Below, piece after piece: positions 22,391 to 43,372 of a DNA stretch of 64,000 nt; the stretch's first letter is position 1; each line of letters starts with the position of its first letter. The stretch is taken from the NCBI GenBank assembly GCA_030068075.1, contig CM057841.1, positions 7,263,565 to 7,327,564 of the forward strand, read 5' to 3'. The notes under the pieces were generated by a model. The model worked only from the letters and a program-made list of their open reading frames with translations. It had not been told where the DNA came from and did no database searches. Made by a program: the position numbers and the translations under genes. Source of the stretch: Paguma larvata (Eukaryota > Chordata > Mammalia > Carnivora > Viverridae).

Positions 22391-25269
22391 CGCCATCATA
22401 TTTTCAAATGCCCCCCCAACACTCTGAACCCCAGGGGCGGCCTTGGATCCCTGATGTGGGTTATTCAGGGCACACGATTCACATTGCTCACATACTGCTC
22501 AGGGTAGGCTGGAGAGTCAAGGGATGGATGTAGAAATGTCGGCTCAAAGCAGTCTCAAGAGCTGTCCAGCCAATATGGATTTCCTAATGGAACTGCTTGA
22601 CAAGAGCATGGGCCAGGGCCTCAAGAATTGCTACTCGGCCCGTCTTCAAATTTCTACCATCCACCTGGGAGGTAGCTTCTATTTTCAGTCTTAAACCAGG
22701 TATGCTCATGTTGTGAGTAATTAGGGTCCCATTCTGCCCAGTGGACTAGGGGACAGTGCGGCGGTTAAAGCCGCTGATTCCACTGTTCCTTTGGAGGCTG
22801 CAAGCTTTGTCTCCCAGTCTGCCTTGTAGTTTCCCTACGGAGCCATGGTGTCTCCCCTTTTGATGTCCCCAACAATGCCTGACTGCCACTCTTCTAGGGG
22901 CCCACACAGCATCTAAGAGTTCAAGGATTTTCTTACCATAATTTAGGTCTTTTCCTCCTGAGTTTATTAGATCCTTCTCTTTATATAAAGCCCCATGTAC
23001 ATGGAGGGTGGAGAAGGCATACCTAGAGTCTGTGTGTATATTAACACATATCCCTGCCTCCAGTTGGAAGGCTCAGGGTTAGCGCAATGAACTCTGCCTT
23101 CTGTGCTGAAGTCCCCTTTGCCAGAGTTTGGCCTCAATGACAGAATTCAGGGTCACCACAGAGTACCCTGCATTCTCCCTCTTTCACAAAATTGCTACCA
23201 TCAGAGAAATACTCAGCATCGGGATCCTTGAGGGGTTGGTCCCTCAAGTCTGGTTGGCTGGAGAACACCTCATCCATGACTTCAGTGCAGTAATGATCTG
23301 GTTGACCTGGCCCAACGAGCAGTAGGGTTGCAGGGTTTAGGGTCTGCACTACTTCTAGGTGAATGTATGGGTTCTCACATAGCATTCCCTGATATGTGAC
23401 CATCCGGGCATTGGCTAGCCAGTATTGTCCCTGTACTCCATCAATGTTAATACTGAATGTGGCACTTAGACTGTCAATTCTTGTCCCATAGTTAACTAGT
23501 CAGCCTCAGACACTAAGAGGGCCGTGGCTGCAAGTGCCCATAGGCGGGGTGGCCAGCCTTGGACAACAGAGTCAAGCTGCTTGGAGACATATGCCACTGG
23601 GCAGTGCCATGACCCCAATATCTGGGTTAGGACTCCCACCGCGATGCCAGTATGTTCATGAATGTGCAAGAAGAAGGGCTTGGACATGTCTGGGAGCCCC
23701 AGACCAGGCACATTGGTGAGGGCCCGTTTGATCTCTTTAAAGGCCCTTTGCTATACTTGCTTCAACAGCAGAGGTTCCTGCTCTCCCCCCTTTGTGGCCT
23801 CATAAAGGAGTTTTACCAAGACCAAGAAGTTAGATATCCAGATTCTACAGAAATATGCAGCCCTGAGAAACTCCTGAACCTGACGTCAGGTCGACAAGAC
23901 TGGGACTGTTTTCTCTCCGGGCCAGGTTAGCGCTGCCCCTGGGAAAGGTGAAAGCCAAGGTACTTGACTTTCTTTTGAAAGATTTGGGCCTTTTTCCTTG
24001 AGACCTTATAGCCAGTTTCCCATAGGAGGGTACGGAGCTACCGAGTTCCTTCCATGCAATCCTCCTGAGACCTTCCAGCCAGCAGTAAGTCATCTACGTA
24101 CTGATGGACAGTATAGAACAGCCATGTTAGTCCGCTGGGAAGGAAGGCTCTTAGGTCTGAAGCTAATGCAGTGCCGGAAATAGTTGGGGAGTTTTTGAAT
24201 CCCTCCAGCAATCTGGTCCAAGTCAACCAGCTCTTGTGACCATTTTCAGGATTCTCCCACTGGAAGGCAAAGATCAGTTGACTATGGGGGGCCAGGTGGA
24301 TACAGAAGAAAGCATCCTTGAGGTCTAGGCATGTGAAGAACGTAGCTTTGGTGCAGATAAGAGAGTGTATGAGTTGGGGACAACTGGGTGTAGAGTGACG
24401 GTGGCCTGGTTCACTGACCTGGCGACGGTGCGCAGGTCTCAGACTGGCTGATAGTCATGGGAGCCTGGCTTCTGAACTGGTATGAGAGGCATGTCCCAAG
24501 ATGACCGACAGGGTAGGAGGATCATGTATTTTAGAAATCTCTCCAGGAACTTCTCTATCCCCACCCTGTGCCTTACGCGGGATGAAATACTGTTTTTGGT
24601 GGATGGGCTCTGCCCCTGGCTTTAGTTCTACAGTGACTGGAGGCATGTTCCAGGCCAACCCTGGTGGGTTGCCCTCAGCCTGCACCCCACTACTCTGAAG
24701 TGCAGCTCAGGTCTCTGTTGTGGCTCCTCCATGAGGCTGTAGGAGCACTGTTCTTCCCCTGGGGGAATTGTGAGAACCATAATCTTTGCTTCTGGCTTTC
24801 GTAGGTCAGAGCCGCTTGTCCATGGGAGTTGAAAGTTATCTGGGCCTGCAGCTTTTCCAACAGGTCCCAGCCCATTAAAGCCACGGGGCAGTAGGGGAGG
24901 TACAGGAATTCATAGATGACTTCGTGGCCGTCTAAACTGCATTGCCGAGGCAGCAGGAAGGGACAGCGTGTCCGATTGCCCATAGTTCCCACAATGGTGG
25001 CTTGTCTCTATGAGAGGGACACACCACCGAGTGTTCTGCCCCAGTATCTACCATGAAGTCAATGGGTCGGACCCCCACATTTATTCAGACCATAGGCCCT
25101 GGGAGGCCTAACAAAATAGACCCCAGTCTTAAAGTCCTCCATGGCGGTTAGCCCCACAAAATCATTTTCGGGGGCCCCATGAGGATGTGATGCTGGTTGG
25201 TACCAGCCCTGGACAACACGGCCACTTTCTTTCTGCTTGGGGCTTGGGGCCCTGCTGAGAATTACTCAG

Positions 25270-26900
25270 CTGCAGGGGGCACTCATTTTTCCAGTGGCCT
25301 TCCTGACGACAAGGAGCACACTGGTTAGATCCTAACTTTGGCCCTCGGCGAGATGATCCTCCCCGCTGGTCCCCTTTTTGGCCCCGGCCTCATCCCTATG
25401 GGGCATCTTTCCAGAAGTGTTCTGACCACTCCACCAAGGCAGCAGCTAACAGTCTGCCTTTTTCTGCATCTTCCAGCGTTCTTCCCTCCACACCACCTGG
25501 TCACTGTTGACAAACACCTGGGTTACTACTTCCAGCGACTGACTGGCATTCGTGCCGGCAAAACACTTTAGCTTTGCAGCTTTGGCCGGATGTCCCCTTG
25601 GGCCTGACCGACAAAAGCCGAATTGACCACATCCTGGCTACCGAGCGCCTCTGGATCATAAGGGGTGTAAAGACGAAAGCCCTCACATAGTCTCTCATAG
25701 AACCGACTCGGGCTCTCCCCAGGTCCCTAGAGCACTTCTGATGTTTTACTCATGTTTATGGCCTGTTTCCCCACTTTCTTCATGCTATTTTGAAGGTCTT
25801 CATACCATTCAGTCCTTGCGAGCCCTCCATCTACGCTTGAATCATTTGGGTCCCATTTGGGGTCCTCCCCAGGGAAGTGAGCCTGAGCATAAGCCTGGGT
25901 GTCTAGTGTCCCAGCCGGGACATTCTCCTCTAACCATGTTAGGCCCGCCTGGGTAATTTGGCGGCAATCCTCAGTGTAAAAGAGGGTCAGGAGGAGTTGG
26001 GAGCAGTCCGTCCAGGTAGGTTTGTGGGTTTGAATTATGGACCGTATTAGTTCAGTCATAGCCTGGGTTTCTCCATATAGGAGGGAGTATGGCACTTCCA
26101 ATTTAGGAGGTCCGTAATGGTAAAAGGTTGGTACACAAAAACAGGCTGGCCTCCTTGGATCTGGCCTTACTGACCATAACAGGGAGGTCACCTAGTTTCC
26201 CTCAGTGGCATCTGTAGGGCTCTGTGGTGTTGCTGCATGGAGGGACTGTCTCTCCTGGCCTGATCTTCTAGTTGCCTTCCGGGAGGGGAGTATGGGGTTA
26301 GGACAAGTGGTCCAGGTGAGCCGGTCACATCCAGAGAGGTTGGTTGTGCTAGAGGTGGTGAGGCCTCGGGACTAGGAGCAGGCTCCGGTGGGGTTTCGGC
26401 AGCCCGGGCGGCTGGAGGCGCAGGTGGCAGTGAGGCGTACAGTGGGGCATATGGCAGTGAGGTCTCCTCAGGTTCCCCCGACAGTATAGGTTTTTCAGGT
26501 TTTGGCTGGCATTTGGATGGCTGTGACACGAGCTATCATCGTAACTTTACAGCTCTCCTCAAAACAGCCAGGGTATGACCAGGTCTTGCCAACAGGCAAT
26601 GTAAGGAAATTGGTTGGGGTGGCCTGAATCCCCCACAATGACCCTGAACACTCGGCCAACTAGCTCCTTATCAAGTGACCCTCAGAGGCCAGCCCACCCC
26701 GATCGGTAGCCAGTCGATTTCACAGATTATCCGAGCTTTCTGGGAGTTAATTTCACACCATAATCTCCTGAATATCCTTTTTTAAAATTCCTCAACATAC
26801 ACTCTAGGCGAGTCAGTTTACTCTGCTTTCCACCCATTTCCTCCCCCTAACGGACAAATATCACACACAAGAGAGGAAAAAGGGGGAAGGGAGGGACTAA
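25270..26900 (-). pseudogene. ERV gag remnant
   Basis: From 5' to 3' on the - strand: matrix-like traces at about 26800-26540; a Pro-rich p12-like segment 26529-26188 with LPYAPLYASLPPAPP; a stop and frame change at about 26190; capsid segments 26191-25727 (TFYHYGPPKLEVPYSLL); and a nucleocapsid zinc knuckle with CX2CX4HX4C spacing (CAPCRQEGHWKNEC) at 25320-25279. Further stops separate capsid and nucleocapsid. The order is standard for gammaretroviral Gag; none of it is intact. Confidence 0.85.
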
Positions 26901-27452
26901 TTTGGACAGGACGCACACTCACTTCGACGATTTCCAGACTCTCTCCTCTTGGAGATATTTTAGGTGTCTCTTAGCATCGGAGGGTTCAGTATCAAGTCCT
27001 GACAGAGTTCAGACTCCTGAGGAAGTCTGACACCGCCCTGAGCCGTGGAACCGCGTTGGGGACTCAACATTCGCTTCAGCCCAATGGTCAGCTGGGAAAC
27101 TTTCCGCTGCCGTCTCATTCACCCACAGTCACACAGCGACTCCAACTCACCGCCCAGCACCCAGTGCCTTGGAGTTGCAGTTTCACTCCTTATGGAACTA
27201 CTCGGGCAATTCTGGAAGGTGATCAGGCTCCCCTTCTGCCCCTGAGGGGCAGGTCTACCAATACGAGCCTGGGTTCTCACAGTCTGACTGGCGGCGCTCC
27301 CTGAGCTGGTTCCTGGGCCTCAGCAGGTTCTATTGTGCATTCCATTGTGCATCCTTGCCAAGCGGTCCACTGATGCCAAGCGAGGTCGCTTCTCCTGGGG
27401 CTCCGAGGTCACATCCCGGCGACAAAGGAGGTAGAAACACACTGTCTCTGAA
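26901..27452 (-). other. Proviral leader region
   Basis: Sequence between the candidate primer-binding site and the gag traces. No open frame is supported. It is GC-rich and repeat-free, as expected of a retroviral leader. Confidence 0.5.
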
Positions 27453-27471
27453 TCCTGGATGTGAGCCCCCA
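27453..27471 (-). other. Candidate primer-binding site of the provirus
   Basis: The - strand reads TGGGGGCTCACATCCAGGA. The first nine bases match the tRNA-Pro type and the rest only partly, with two extra bases. Position upstream of gag fits. Confidence 0.5.
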
Positions 27472-27690
27472 AGAACACAATTATCACCCAGTAAAAGTGA
27501 GGAGAGCAGTCTCCAGCCAATGTCGAGGTCACAAGTTATATGTAGTAGCAGGCTCCTCATCCTGCTGTGGAGCCAGTGACAAGGATCATTGGTTCTCCAA
27601 GAACCAAAGGCCAGAATTTCTGGAAGGAATAAATAAGACAACTCCAGCGAGAATAAAAAATTGTGCAAGAAAGGAAAAAAATCATACTAC
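27472..27690 (-). repeat. Possible 5' LTR remnant (R/U5 only)
   Basis: It lies just upstream of the candidate primer site. A weak match to the 3' LTR R/U5 (gcacaat... ctgga) occurs near 27640-27665, but no U3 or TG start was found to the right. The 5' LTR is therefore truncated or strongly diverged. Confidence 0.3.
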
Positions 27691-27775
27691 CTGTAAGCTG
27701 TAAGTAGTATTTACATAGTTGTCATAATGTAAACACCAAATCTAATCCAACCAAAATTAACATATAACTCTGTTG

Positions 27776-27987
27776 GGAGCACCTGGGTGGCTCAGTTGGT
27801 TAAGCATCTAACTCTTGATTTCAGCTCAGGTCATGATCTCCAGGTGTGTGAGTTCAAGCCCTGAACCGGACTCTGCGCTGACGGTGCTGAGCCTGTTTGG
27901 GGTTCTGTCTCTCCTCTCTCTGCCTCTCCCCTGCTTGTACTCACTCACTCACTCTCTCTAAATAAATAAATAAACATTAAAAAAAAA
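27776..27987 (+). repeat. SINEC_Fc-type SINE with target duplication
   Basis: Forward copy flanked by AACATAYAACTCTGTTGG, with one mismatch. Confidence 0.93.
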
Positions 27988-28129
27988 CATACAACTCTGT
28001 TGGAAGAATGAGGAAAAGGAAATGCCTATGGGCAGAAGACTGTTTGCAGGAGAGTTGTTTTGAAGTTTCCTTCATGATAAATCTATGGATAATGCTGCCA
28101 AATAAAAAATCCATTATAAGTATATCCAT

Positions 28130-28380
28130 CCTACTTAAGATATCAAAAGTCATTGAAAGACTAAAAATCCTTTCAAAACTAACTCCTAAACTTAATAGAA
28201 TTGCAAAATAAAACTGAGAACCATATGAGAGCAGCAATTCCATTCCTGGATATCTACTCAACTCTACTCAACAACGCTGGAATGATACGTTTTCAGGAAG
28301 AGTTACACAAGAATGTTCATAGCACCTTCATTCATATAGCTCCGAATGAGGAACGATACAGGTGCCTGTAAATGTAAGAG
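28130..28380 (+). repeat. Ancient L1 fragment
   Basis: agcaattccattcctggata and acaagaatgttcatagcacc are typical of old L1 3' regions. Confidence 0.5.
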
Positions 28381-28443
28381 AATGGGGTAGAATTAATAGG
28401 TATAAATTAAAAGCCCCCAATATGATTAAGAAAAAGATAATCA

Positions 28444-28640
28444 GGGGCGCCTGGGTGGCTCAGTCAGGTGAGTGCCCGACTTCAGCTGAGGTCATGATCT
28501 CGCAGTTCACGAGTTCGAGCCCCGCGTCAGGCTCTCTGCTGTCAATGCAGAGCCTGCTTCAGATCCTCTGTCTCCCTCACTCTACTCCTCCTCCAGCCTC
28601 TGTCTCTAAAAAGAAATAAACATTAAAAAAAATTTTTTTT
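28444..28640 (+). repeat. SINEC_Fc-type SINE with target duplication
   Basis: Forward copy flanked by AAAAGATAATCA. Confidence 0.92.
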
Positions 28641-28649
28641 AAAAGATAA

Positions 28650-29480
28650 TCAATTTAAAATACGGAGGGAGATGGAAGTAAACAAAACCTTATAAAGTAA
28701 ACTAAGATTTTTTTATGCACCCTTAAAATGGGCACAATTTAAAAGATTGATGACGTATTGAGGAAATAGACATTCTGATAGATTTGGCCTTTTTTTCCCC
28801 ATATGGGAAGTGACGGTAATACTTAGGTTCACCATCTATAGCTTTCAGAGTACTAAAATAATCGAATTATTATGCCTAAAATAGTTTCCTGTCAAAAAAT
28901 GTGTATACGCTTACTAAAAATTACCTATTAGTTTCAGGATCGAGTCCTTCAGGAAGGATAGCAGCCAGTAATATGTATTCATTAACAGGACAGTTTGGGA
29001 CAACAATCTGAATTATCGACCCAAGCAAAAATTTTCATTCTCTTTGACTCGATTCCAATTATAATAACTTCACTAAAAATTAAATGCGAAAACATTTGAA
29101 TTGAAAGAAAGCCGGTTAAGAAATTTCTACCAACAATTTCCAGTCTTGTATCCCCAGCATTTCGCCACTCTCTACCTTGGCGAATAGTGTTACCCCTCCC
29201 TCACTACTAGCTCTACCTACCCTGTCACCTTTCACCCTGGAGATGTCACCTAACGGCCACCCGCAATCCTGGCAGGAAGAGATCTTTTCCTTAAACTAGT
29301 TTACTCTGTGCCCACAGTAAGGCACCCTGCCTTTCTCATACTACTTTGGCTTCTCCAAGCCCCGTATTGTTCTCCATAAGCACTCCCTAAGATTTCTCCC
29401 CCTGCTTTGCACTCCCTAAAGGACGACTCCCTTTCCTGTACGGATATGTCCACCCTTTTGAGAATGGCCTGCTGAAAAGT
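28650..29480. other. Unrecognised sequence upstream of the gene 2 promoter
   Basis: AT-rich to about 29150, then more balanced. No repeat or coding signal was recognised. Confidence 0.4.
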
Positions 29481-29489
29481 TTTGCTGCT

Positions 29490-29900
29490 TGCCAAGTTTT
29501 GCTGCCTTCGGGTTGGTGTGCTTCCGGGTTCCACGCAGACGGGAGCATGAGCATCGCCCTTTGAGTCGCTCAGAATTGACGTACGTGGGAAGTGGTGTTA
29601 TCTAGGGCAGAACTAGAGGTTGTACGGCAGGTCTTCAACATGGCGGCTCCCGCAAAAATCGGCCACCAGGGCGCCGCCATACCATGTCATAGTGTCTTTG
29701 TCTAAAACACCGAAACCTGAGCGCAATCTGCGTCAGTGGAAGGACGCCCCCGGTGTGGTATTGGCAGCTCGCAGACTCCGATGCCAAAGAAGTTAAACTT
29801 GACCTGGGAGGTGCAGTAGTAGCGTTCGTGAGTCTAAAGCCGAAGTGATGGACCGTGGCCCTTTCTACCAACCCAACTGGTGCGCGAAGGCTCCAGTAAG
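29490..29900 (+). promoter_or_regulatory. CpG-rich promoter and 5' exon of gene 2
   Basis: CpG-enriched block with a full YY1-type site AACATGGCGGC (29637-29647) and an inverted core GCCGCCAT (29673-29680). A donor-like gcgttc|gtgagt lies at about 29828. It is the only promoter-like block upstream of the gene 2 start exon at 31311, so it is assigned to gene 2. It may also fire in the other direction toward the provirus. Confidence 0.65.
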
Positions 29901-29999
29901 GGGTCTCAGTTTCGCGTTCTGGGAGCGGAACCAGATTGGGCTTGGTTTGTGGAGATTTGAGGTTTATGGGAGGGGAGGTTTTGAGTTGTCCGTGAGAGA

Positions 30000-31145
30000 G
30001 CAAGCCCGTCGTGGGGCGGAGGGGTGCATTCCATGATTGAGTGCAGGCCCGGGGCTGGTGAGGGATTGGAGTGGCCTGGAGAAAGGTGTTAGGACTTGGG
30101 GTATTGCTTTTGGGGGGGAGGTCAGTGACTGGGGCTGCGGTCTTGGAGGCAAATCAGCGACTGGCGTTACCTAGACGGTGGGTCGGTGTTGGAATGCGCG
30201 TTAGGGTTAATGTCTGGGGTGTCTTTCAGGTTAAGATCACTGATGAGGGCCAAATGATGGGAGGCCAGTGTTTGGGGTGTTTACGGAAGAAGTCAGGAAT
30301 GGGAGTGCCTTTGTGGGCGGTCAGTGAATGGAGTGGCTTGAGGTCAGTGCTTGTGCCTGCTTTGTTTCTTTTAGCGTCTCCAGTGGTTATTTTATCTTTT
30401 ATCTTCTGGTAGAGATAAAAGCAGCTATTTTAAAAAATTGTTTTTCTCTTTCTTTCTTTACTGAACTCTTATTACTAATGTAGTTACTAGTTGATTCTTG
30501 TAGGTTTTCCAGGTAAGCAGTCAGAATACTTGCAGGTAAGTTTAATTCAGAGAAAAGAACATAGACTTTTTATTTGGGCAGACCTAAGTTTTTATCCATA
30601 TTCTGCCACTTTACTATGTAAACTTGAGGAGCAAGTTTCTCAACTTCCCTGAGATTCTTTTCTCATTTGTTAAACAAAAACAAAAAACAGAACAGTACTA
30701 ACTATTCATGCAGTTAAAGATCACACAGTAGCTACCCAAGACAGGTTAGCAAGCAGTATTCCAATATTTAGACCTGTTTCTCTGGATGTTTTAGGCTTTT
30801 AAAAATTTCTCATTGGACATTTTTCTCCCCTATTCCTTTGTAATGGTCTTTCTTTAAGCGTAGATTTAATTTTGAGTACAGTTTCAGTAAACTTACATAA
30901 TTTAATGGTGACAGCTTTATTGTTTGTGTTTCTTTATTATAAAATAATTATGTTTATTGAGAAATAAGCCATCAGGTAATACATATTACTTGTTTTCTTT
31001 AGACTATCATATTAGCCTAAAGAAAACAAATTATATATATATATATATTTGTGTATATTTAAAATACATATACACACATACAAATAAGGACTCAAACAAC
31101 TGAGAAAAATCTGTTATACTCAGTTACAATTTCTATAATCCCCAG
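30000..31145. other. Gene 2 first intron
   Basis: G-rich near 30000-30400, then AT-rich with an (AT)n run at about 31033-31050. No gene was recognised. Confidence 0.45.
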
Positions 31146-31310
31146 GTCCTTGCTTCCTGGGATAAAATAGTTCCTATGAAGGAAGTGAAGGTACAAAGAT
31201 CAACACTGTATCCTTGACCAGAGACCTTGACCTAGAGCTTCAGAAAGGAGCCCAGAATCAACAACAGAGCAGATATTAAACTTTCTGACGGTGTCTAAGG
31301 GCCTCAGAAA

Positions 31311-31325
<15 letters not shown>
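31146..31325 (+). CDS. Start-codon exon of gene 2
   Basis: Acceptor-like tctataatccccag ends at 31145. ATG TCC AAG TCC CAA|gtgagt gives MSKSQ (coding part 31311-31325). This matches the M-x-K-x-Q start of genes 1 and 3 and joins in phase 0 to GSLSFKDV. Confidence 0.75.
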
Positions 31326-40350
<9,025 letters not shown>

Positions 40351-40401
40351 CTTTCATGGGTGTCATTTATTGAGGGATGTCATATTCTATAATTGTGACA
40401 T

Positions 40402-40407
40402 AATAAA
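40402..40407 (+). terminator. Candidate polyadenylation signal of gene 2
   Basis: AATAAA about 470 nt after the stop. A second one is at 40450-40455. Confidence 0.45.
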
Positions 40408-40459
40408 CAATTATGGAAAATATTAAGTATGTACATATACTTGTCAGAAAATAAAGCAC

Positions 40460-40870
40460 AAATTATGTCAGAACTATGTAAGATTATGGGTTTTACACCT
40501 ATTTTTACTGTTAAAATGATTGTTCATAATTGGGAATTTTATGTTTGCATAACAATTGGGACTCCCTGTTATACGTACTTAAACCTACACAAAACTTGCC
40601 AATAGGATTCTTGCATTGAATTTTTACATCATTACATAAGTTATAATTGAACTACATGGTTCATTATTTTAGTAAGAGGTCTTAATAAAATACTGAATAT
40701 TTCCTCCTCTACCACCCCACTATTTGCTGGTATTTGTAAATGGGCCTGGAAGATTTTGAATGTTTCTTGAGTAAAACAGCTTTTTATCAGTTCCAAGATA
40801 GAATTTTTCCCCCATATAATTAAAAATGAAGTTAGAATGGAGCATACAGTTGATGGTTTGACATTTTTTA
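40460..40870. other. AT-rich unrecognised sequence 3' of gene 2
   Basis: No repeat or coding signal was recognised. Confidence 0.4.
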
Positions 40871-40872
40871 AT

Positions 40873-41022
40873 TAAAAAAACTTTTTTTAATCTTTATTTT
40901 TGAGAGAGAGAGAGAGCCTGAGCAGAGGAGGGGCAGAAAGAGAGGGAGAAAGAGAATTGAAAGCAGGCTCCAAGCTGTCAGCACACAGCTCCATGCGGGG
41001 CTCAAACTCTCGAACATCGAGT
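40873..41022 (-). repeat. SINEC_Fc-type SINE lacking its head
   Basis: The tail and middle are present. The sequence breaks off at cgaacatcgag before the tRNA-like head. Confidence 0.85.
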
Positions 41023-41264
41023 ACTTCCCAACTTTCCCTTGCCATGTTCAAAATATTAAAAGGGGTCTTTGTAGAGGAAGAAGCTCCTCACTGCGAAGGT
41101 GAAAAACATGTGACTCCTCTGTCCTCACCCTTGCTCGCTCTGTCAGTCAAACCCTATTTGCAGGGAAAGAACTGCTATCAAACCAAAGTATAGCAAAGCC
41201 TACTCTCACTACTCTCCCAAATTTTAGTTATAAACCTAAACTTTCATTAAAACATTTAAAGCAT

Positions 41265-41470
41265 CGGGGCGCCTGGGTGGCTCAGTCAGTTAAGCATCTG
41301 ACTTTGGCTCAGGTCATGATCTCACGGTTTGTGGGTTCAAGCCCTGCATTGGGCTCTGCGCTGACAGCTCAGAGCCTGGAGCCTGCTTCGGATTCTGTGT
41401 CTTCCTCTCTCTCTGCCCCTCCCCCACTTGCACTGTATCTCAAAACGAAAGAAATATTAAAAAAACAAAA
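41265..41470 (+). repeat. SINEC_Fc-type SINE with target duplication
   Basis: Forward copy flanked by ACATKTAAAGCATCG. Confidence 0.93.
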
Positions 41471-41489
41471 CAAACATGTAAAGCATCGA

Positions 41490-42120
41490 CCTCATCTTGT
41501 GAGATTGAAGGTTATGTAAACTACCTCTTTCTGGACAAACCCAATGGCAATCTATCAGCTGTGACTCAATTCCATTCACCATGTTGTGAGACTGACAGCG
41601 AGTGATCATATTGCCGACCCCATCGCTTCTTTCCCAACCAGCTGGGGCTTGCCTGGGGTGTGAGGAAGTATGACCGTGACAAAAGGCTCCCCTGAGCTAC
41701 AGAATCTTGATCTTTTTCACCTTGTGCTGACTATCGGCATTGTGGGGGCTGGTGCAAAAAACACGTCAAGCCCGTATTAAAAAGAATAGTTTTCCAACAT
41801 TTCTTCTCACAATGTGGTACGGGCCCCTCCAAGTTTACTTCCCCATCCTATCATACCAGGTAACAGCCCTAAAATTGGCAGTGGTTTTCAGGAGCACTGG
41901 CATGTCGAAGACATGCCTGTAGAGGACTTACCTGGTGATGGTCTCCTTGTGGACCCTTGTTACTGCGTGGATTCAGGTGCTTTTGGTATTTTGACATCAA
42001 GACTTGCCGTATACTGAGCATCAGATTGTATAAACCCAAGGATCACTGGTTTATCTCAAAATTCCCCAATCAGAAAAATAATCTTGAATAGAAGGCATAT
42101 ATTGGTGCTGGGTACACAAG
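41490..42120. other. Unrecognised intergenic sequence
   Basis: It ends with acaagaataaagacttaag, which has an AATAAA. It could be an old LTR, but no matching partner was found in the window. Confidence 0.35.
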
Positions 42121-42146
42121 AATAAAGACTTAAGTTTTTTGTTTTT

Positions 42147-42370
42147 TTTTTTAATTTTTTTTTTAACATTTATTTATTTTTGAGAGACATAGAGGCAGAG
42201 TATGAGCAGGGGAAGGGCAGAGAGAGAGGGAGACACAGAATCTGAAGAAGCAGGCTCCAGGCTCTGAGCCGTCAGCACAGAGCCCGACACGGGGCTCGAA
42301 CTCACAGACCGCGAGATCATGACCTGAGCTGAAGTCGGCCGCTTAACCGACTGAGCCACCCAGGCGCCCC
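42147..42370 (-). repeat. SINEC_Fc-type SINE
   Basis: Reverse copy. GACTTAAGTTTTTTG occurs on the left and in a partly repeated form on the right. Confidence 0.92.
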
Positions 42371-42429
42371 TTAAGTTTTTTTTTTAATGACTTAAGTTTT
42401 TTGGTTTGTTTTTTTTTTTGATGAAAAAT

Positions 42430-43180
42430 AAAAGCAAGGAACACGTGGTCCCAGAAAGCTGTAAAAAACTACCACAAGAAAGCAGAGGTATACGTTTGAC
42501 ATTACTGACTAACCCTCCATCCCTTAAGCTGGATATCCAGGTTGGCTCACCTGTGTGAGGCTACCCCAGTGTACATGGATTTTAGAAGACGTTGCAAAAT
42601 GCTATTAAAATCACTGACTTGTCCTGTAATCCAGCAATTTAGTCATGAGGTCCCTGGTTTTGTCAGCCTAAGTATGCATTTCCAATCAGACCCTCTGATT
42701 TAAATGCTATGAAGTTTCTAGGGCCTGCAATTCTAAGCACAATTGCATCTCCATTCTTTGTGTCATTTTCACTTTTTTATTCTCCCATTAGTTGAGTCCT
42801 GGTAGAGGGCTGTGATAGTCATTAGGGCTGGCTGTTGACAAATCTTTCCCCTTTGGGACACACAGAAAGGACTATTTCTCCATGTATTTGAAGTTACATA
42901 TCACCATGAGGTAGGCTTGGGTGACTTATCAGTAGAAGCCTTAGCCAGTGTGTACTCTTCCATCTTCTGGGTCCATCTCTCCCAGTAACCAGTAATATTC
43001 CAGGTGGGAGTCCTATTCATGGGTCACGAGTGATGACAACGGCGACGTGGAGCAGAAGTCCCAGGCAACCCACATACATGGAATAAGAGTGAGAAGTTTT
43101 AAGCCACAGATATTTTAGGGTTGGTTTTATTATAACATAATGTAGCAGACACTTACTTGGTCTGAAAATCCTATTAAATT
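42430..43180. other. Unrecognised intergenic sequence
   Basis: No coding region or clear repeat was recognised. Confidence 0.4.
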
Positions 43181-43186
43181 CATCAG

Positions 43187-43372
43187 GGTGGCTAAGTGCC
43201 TCAGTCAGTTAAGTGTCTGACTCTTGATTCACCTCAGGTCATGATCTCACAGTTCATGAATTTGAGCCCCATATCAGGCTCTGAACTGACAGTGTGGAGC
43301 CTGCTTATGATTCTCTCTCTCCCTCTCCACCCCTCTCCTGCTGTCTCTCTCTTAAAATAAATAAACATTAGT
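43187..43372 (+). repeat. SINE, diverged, with L1 in its tail
   Basis: Forward copy whose A-rich tail (aaaataaataaacatta) is interrupted by the L1 that follows. Confidence 0.85.

Larger units (their letters stand above)
21240..25060 (-). pseudogene. ERV pro-pol remnant
   Basis: Protease active site VDTGAEHS at about 25052-25028; a C-terminal protease segment to 24690; RT N-terminus at 24685-24455; RT catalytic YVDD at 24100-24089; connection and RNase H with SDGS at about 23208-23194. Integrase follows with a catalytic Asp in VDSTE (about 22180), the second in ESDNEPAF (about 22005-21984), and GKVE directly before a TGA (about 21895). GFSPYEIPYGRPP marks the integrase C-terminus (21564-21526). 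Frameshifts and stops are frequent, and SINEs split it at 22189-22391 and 21592-21784. It cannot encode an active polymerase. Confidence 0.88.
18430..27690 (-). mobile_element. Gammaretrovirus-like endogenous provirus (class I ERV), decayed
   Basis: On the - strand, in order: candidate PBS, gag with a CCHC zinc knuckle, protease DTGA motif, reverse transcriptase YVDD, RNase H DGS, integrase with DDE residues, env with a CX6C motif and membrane anchor, polypurine tract and 3' LTR. Gag-pol-env are broken by many stops, frameshifts and two SINE insertions, so no gene is intact. The 5' LTR is not clearly recognised. It sits between the divergent promoters of genes 1 and 2, in the same sense as gene 1. 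The family within class I is not resolved. Confidence 0.9.
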
